Source of the DNA: Sipunculus nudus
Taxonomy: Eukaryota > Annelida > Sipuncula > Golfingiida > Sipunculidae
DNA length: 64,000 bases
Assembly (NCBI GenBank): GCA_026874595.1
Contig: CM049317.1
Location: 59,678,618 to 59,742,617 of the forward strand
Reading direction: 5' to 3'
Part shown: positions 60,519 to 64,000 of the stretch, piece after piece
Layout: every line of letters starts with the position of its first letter
Numbering within the stretch: position 1 is the first letter of the stretch
Translations under genes and position numbers: made by a program
The notes under the pieces: generated by a model
Databases searched by the model: none
What the model was told of the DNA's origin: nothing
Seen by the model: the letters and a program-made list of their open reading frames with translations, nothing else

Positions 60519-60680
60519 CAGTGGAAACTCTCCTTACGGGCACCTCTCCACTTAGGGCACCTCCTATTTACTGTCACTTACTCGCAGTCCCTTGAAAGTA
60601 GGTTCCGAAATCTATAACATCCTTCTATTGCTGGCAAAATGTCGGGTCCCATCAGTGTCCATAATGCGGAGGTTCTACTG
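60519..60680 (+). mobile_element. pogo/Tigger-like MITE in gene B
   Basis: CAGTGGAAACTCTCCTTACG to GCGGAGGTTCTACTG, inverted ends, TA on both sides; same family as 40480-40655. Confidence 0.8.
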
Positions 60681-61461
60681 TACATTTATCAGCTTACTAA
60701 ATTTGTCAAACTATTTATGTTATTTATAGTCTTTTACAATACTATGTGTCAATGTTAATCGGTCATAACACGAAGACAATAATATCCGATGACAAAGCTA
60801 TTGCTAAAGTACATAAAACAACAGGCTTCGTAGCCTAAGGCTTGTAACGCAAAATATTTTTTTTTTATGTGTATGCATTACAGCCCCTGAGGTGGAGAGT
60901 TTACCCTGTAAAGCTTGGTCAGATCTGACCAATGTGGTTCAGATCACGATATTCGGCTTTCAGTGTTAGGACATGCAGCTACTCCTATATATATATACGT
61001 ATTACCCATAATACACTTGTGCTGATGCGGTTTCGATATAATTGTAACTTAATGTTCACGATGTATGAAAATATTGCCACTGACTCCCGAGCAAATCAGA
61101 CAATTGTAGTCTCAATCGGCTCTTGCTTACATCCTGCCAAGGCATGATGGGAAGGCTTTTAAGTGTGTATGTACTTAGGCGACGTCATGGCGACCTATGA
61201 GGGAACTACCGTCCATCAGGTGTTTTTAGGTAATTTGCATAGATCCCCCTGTTAATTTGCATAAGACTCTCATTTTGGATTTTGTCGAATATAAAGGAAA
61301 CTGACCCCAACAGGCATTCGGACTCCATTCCTATGAATTGAGGCTGGATGTTGGGCTACAACCTTCGGCAAACACGAAGGCACACAGAAATGTAACTATA
61401 ATTCCCGGACTCCCAATTAGGTTCCGTCATGATCAAATGTATGACTAATTTTCTTCTTCAG

Positions 61462-61513
61462 ATTAGTATATATCAGGCAGGCGATTAAGGCCCACGTGAT
61501 ATCACTGCCGTGA
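61462..61513 (+). CDS. Candidate short tail exon of gene B
   Basis: Acceptor AATTTTCTTCTTCAG; from phase 2 it encodes RLVYIRQAIKAHVISLP then TGA. Phase and pyrimidine tract fit, but the peptide has no similarity to gene A's tail. If real, gene B has almost no cytoplasmic signalling region apart from one tyrosine. The true tail exon may lie beyond the window. Confidence 0.3.
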
Positions 61514-61790
61514 AGAGTCTACACATAACAATGGTGACACGTGCAACAAGCGAAATCGACAACTTCATGCAGACGATTGGCGTGTCAAGTTCAATGCTGC
61601 CTTTTCCTGCATAACTTGCTTCTTGTGCTATCGGATAATATGTTGACCGCTAGCTCGCAGTTGTTCCCGTTATTTCATGACTCAAACAACAGAAAACCGA
61701 TCTCAATTGAATGTAATTTAAGTATGTGGTATTTAGGAGAGAGAGCAGCCTTTACATGTATATAAAAAAGCCGTATAGTTTAAATATATA

Positions 61791-62290
61791 TTCTAACAAC
61801 ATTCACCTGATGATCGGGTCGCATCCCGTGGAACAGACTGTTGTGAATTAACAGTGTTGTTTTTCTTCAGAGTTTTACCGCTCTGGCCTAGTCCGTAGGC
61901 CATTGAGCACTTTACAACGGAGGGTAACTATACCTTCTTCATATATTTATATATATATAATTTAAACTAAGTAAAATATAGCATTGTGAATAATGGAGAG
62001 AATATATTTAAAGCTGTGTGGAAGATTAGGAATACGTCATCCACATGGAATGCTTACTATTTGTTGTGCGTTTAATAAACTTTTTTTTTTTGTCACCCTG
62101 TCGGAACTCATAGTGTGAATGTATTCATCGGTAGCTATATTGGCGGTTTTTACAACTGTGTTATTATTATATGTATTAGTAATATGTAGCGTATTGTGGC
62201 ACATCTTGTTAAGAGACGGGGGGGGGGGGGGGGGGGTCCCCCTCCTTTTGAGCCAAAGCAACCTTTCTGTATTGGCTTTAAACAAACCAG
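61791..62290 (+). repeat. Approximately 500-bp duplicated unit, copy 1
   Basis: Starts TTCTAACAACATTCACCTGA, contains 'cgctctggcctagtccgtag' and a 19-nt G tract (62218-62236), and ends at TTGGCTTTAAACAAA before a TA run. The copy at 62853-63342 is nearly identical, offset by about 1062 bp. Confidence 0.9.
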
Positions 62291-62292
62291 AC

Positions 62293-62365
<73 letters not shown>
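62293..62365. repeat. (TA)n microsatellite
   Basis: About 35 TA units directly at the end of copy 1 of the 500-bp unit; copy 2 continues into other sequence at the same place. Confidence 0.95.
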
Positions 62366-62368
<3 letters not shown>

Positions 62369-62647
62369 TATATATCTTAGAGTATACAATTATCTTAGAC
62401 TTCTATGTAGGTATTCGCGTACTATTCATGTATTTATCTTCATCCTATATGTTCAGCATTTAAAATTTTTTTCATATAAATTTATAAATTTGCCTTTTAT
62501 GTGAATACAAGAGAAAGGCAGCAGGACCTAGGACCCTATCGAAAATCAGCATATTGTGCTGAATAGGTCATCCTGGTAAAACATCTTTGAAATAAAATGA
62601 AATAAAATAAAATTATATATATATATATATATACATATATATAATAA

Positions 62648-62780
62648 GGTTGCATATGCCAGTTGGTCGTCTAAATGAGGTCTTATATAAACAGCAAAAG
62701 AAATTTATCGGGACCCATAAAAAGTGGTCGTTTTGAGGTGGTCGTTAAACCGAAGTGTTCGTTAGACCAGGTTTCCTGCA
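62648..62780 (+). mobile_element. Degenerate pogo/Tigger-like fragment
   Basis: Words AAAAAGTGGTCGTTTTGAGG, GTGGTCGTTAAACC and GTTAGACCAGGTTTCCTG match the fragment at 1060-1172. Confidence 0.45.
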
Positions 62781-62789
62781 TATATATGC

Positions 62790-62795
<6 letters not shown>

Positions 62796-62852
<57 letters not shown>
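62796..62852. repeat. (TA)n microsatellite
   Basis: TA run directly before copy 2 of the 500-bp unit; TA runs border both copies. Confidence 0.9.
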
Positions 62853-62854
<2 letters not shown>

Positions 62855-63342
62855 CTAACAACATTCACCTGATGATCGGGTCGCATCCCGTGGAACAGAC
62901 TGTTGTGAATTAACAGTGTTGTTTTTCTTCAGAGTTTTACCGCTCTGGCCTAGTCCGTAGGCCATTGAGCACTTTACAACGGAGGGTAACTCTACCTTCT
63001 TCATATATTTTATATATATATAATTTAAACTAAGTTAAATATAGCATTGTGAATAATGGAGAGAATATATTTAAAGCTGTGTGGAAGATTAGGAATACGT
63101 CATCCACATGGAATGCTTACTATATGTTGTGCGTTTAATAAACGTTTTTTTTTTGTCACCCTGTCGGAACTCATAGTGTGAATGTATTCATCTGTAGCTA
63201 TATTGGCGGTTTTTACAACTGTGTTATTATTATATGTATTAGTAATATGTAGCGTATTGTGGCACATCTTGTTAAGAGACGGGGGGGGGGGGGTCCCCCT
63301 CCTTTTGAGCCAAAGCAACCTTTCTGTATTGGCTTTAAACAA
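62853..63342 (+). repeat. Approximately 500-bp duplicated unit, copy 2
   Basis: Same as 61791-62290 with a shorter G tract (12 nt near 63281) and a few substitutions. Confidence 0.9.
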
Positions 63343-63460
63343 ATTTTCCGGCCTTGACTTTTCTGGGTCAGATGACCCTTTTTTAGGTATTCTTCTTAAT
63401 CTTCCAGGGCTGAACCTTCCCATTTCCAAAATCCTGGATTCACCCCTGTATTTTCATGTT
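63290..63460. mobile_element. 'ggattcacccctg' repeat
   Basis: G tract, then 'ttttccggccttgacttttc', 'ggtattcttcttaatcttcc' and 'aaaatcctggattcacccct'. It shares its order with 19195-19405, so the 500-bp unit's right part belongs to this family. Confidence 0.5.
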
Positions 63461-63689
63461 TTTGGTAACCGTAGCACGGGTTATCCTTTCACAGAGTATT
63501 ATCACCTCTTGTTGGTAATTATTCATGTCAAATGCCTCAAGAGAACAATAAAAATGAGACAGACACGCTTGGTTTAACGTAAGATTTCCTTGTATTTCTC
63601 ACTGTGCATCGATCCATACACTGTATTAATGCACGTACTTGTGTACATTGTCACCGCATATAACTTCTTAACTCGGCTGACTGAGTGCC

Positions 63690-63810
63690 GACTTAGCTAT
63701 AACGATGCCCCTTTAGAAAGTCGTCTGTACGGCCGGTCCCCAGGTTAAAGGGCATAATCGCAACCGTTAGATCTGGAACCTTTATATACCCCCCCCTCCC
63801 TAAAACATTT
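63690..63810. mobile_element. GTCC-headed family fragment
   Basis: 'gtcgtctgtacggccggtcc' and 'gggcataatcgcaaccgttagatctgg' match 56465-56515 ('ggggcacaaatcataaccgttagacc'). From 63810 to the end only AT-rich DNA is seen. Confidence 0.45.
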
Positions 63811-64000
63811 TAGCAAAGGGGATATATATATTCAGGGTAATCAGCCCTGTGGTATTTAGAGAATAATATTTATTATTATATTTATTAACTGAAAATGAAA
63901 TATATATTTATAATTCGTTTTTGTGGCTTTAGTTACATTTCTAAGTTAAATAAGAAATGTCAGATATCTTAATCTGCTTACGAATGAACCTATACTGGAA

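Noticed and set aside
62119-62463. 114-codon frame with Gly-Gly and Ile-Tyr runs
   Set aside because: It is built from a G tract and a (TA)n run; the twin frame at 63182 comes from the duplicated unit.

Overview
The window is animal (eukaryotic) nuclear DNA: AT-rich, with long introns, GT-AG splice sites, dense microsatellites, tRNA-derived SINE heads and several families of short DNA transposons. There are no operons or ribosome-binding sites. The repeat style (CCTCCGCC inverted-repeat elements, GTCC-rich elements, TA-flanked pogo/Tigger-like MITEs) together with expanded C-type lectin-like receptors suggests a marine invertebrate, most likely a mollusc or another lophotrochozoan. That assignment is inference; no marker gene is present.

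The main coding content is a small family of C-type lectin-like (CTLD) genes. Gene A (40151-45805, +) can be read end to end: signal peptide, two CTLD-like regions, a short stalk, one transmembrane helix and a cytoplasmic tail with five tyrosines. Nine exons join in frame to 365 residues, and every junction up to the transmembrane exon is phase 1. Gene B (54849-60446, +, possibly to 61513) repeats the same exon pattern, including an 88-nt transmembrane exon of identical length and phase. It has three oddities: no visible start codon, a GC donor, and an early stop in its third exon that may give a secreted form. A related first-CTLD exon lies alone on the minus strand at 2088-2285. A dead copy of gene A's 5' half (stops, signal exon missing) lies at about 21.5-25.4 kb inside an old segmental duplication.

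A second, unrecognised gene family is on the minus strand: two tandem copies (11945-13946 and 16683-19171) of a small secreted protein. One copy keeps its start codon but has two stops; the other has an open third exon but has lost its start codon.

Layout: 1-6 kb, orphan CTLD exon and simple repeats; 7-8.4 kb, unclassified repeat (second copy at 50.2-51.5 kb); 9-20 kb, minus-strand gene pair with MITEs and SINEs; 21-28 kb, pseudogene block and duplicated flank; 29-31 kb, interspersed repeats; 31.8-35.1 kb, a near-perfect inverted repeat with ~1.07-kb arms; 35.7-40 kb, duplicated flank; 40-46.5 kb, gene A and a 60-bp minisatellite that includes its stop codon; 46.7-54.8 kb, MITE-rich DNA; 54.8-61.5 kb, gene B; 61.8-64 kb, duplicated repeat units. 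The CTLD genes probably encode cell-surface recognition receptors, with gene A wired for tyrosine phosphorylation signalling. That role is inferred from architecture only.
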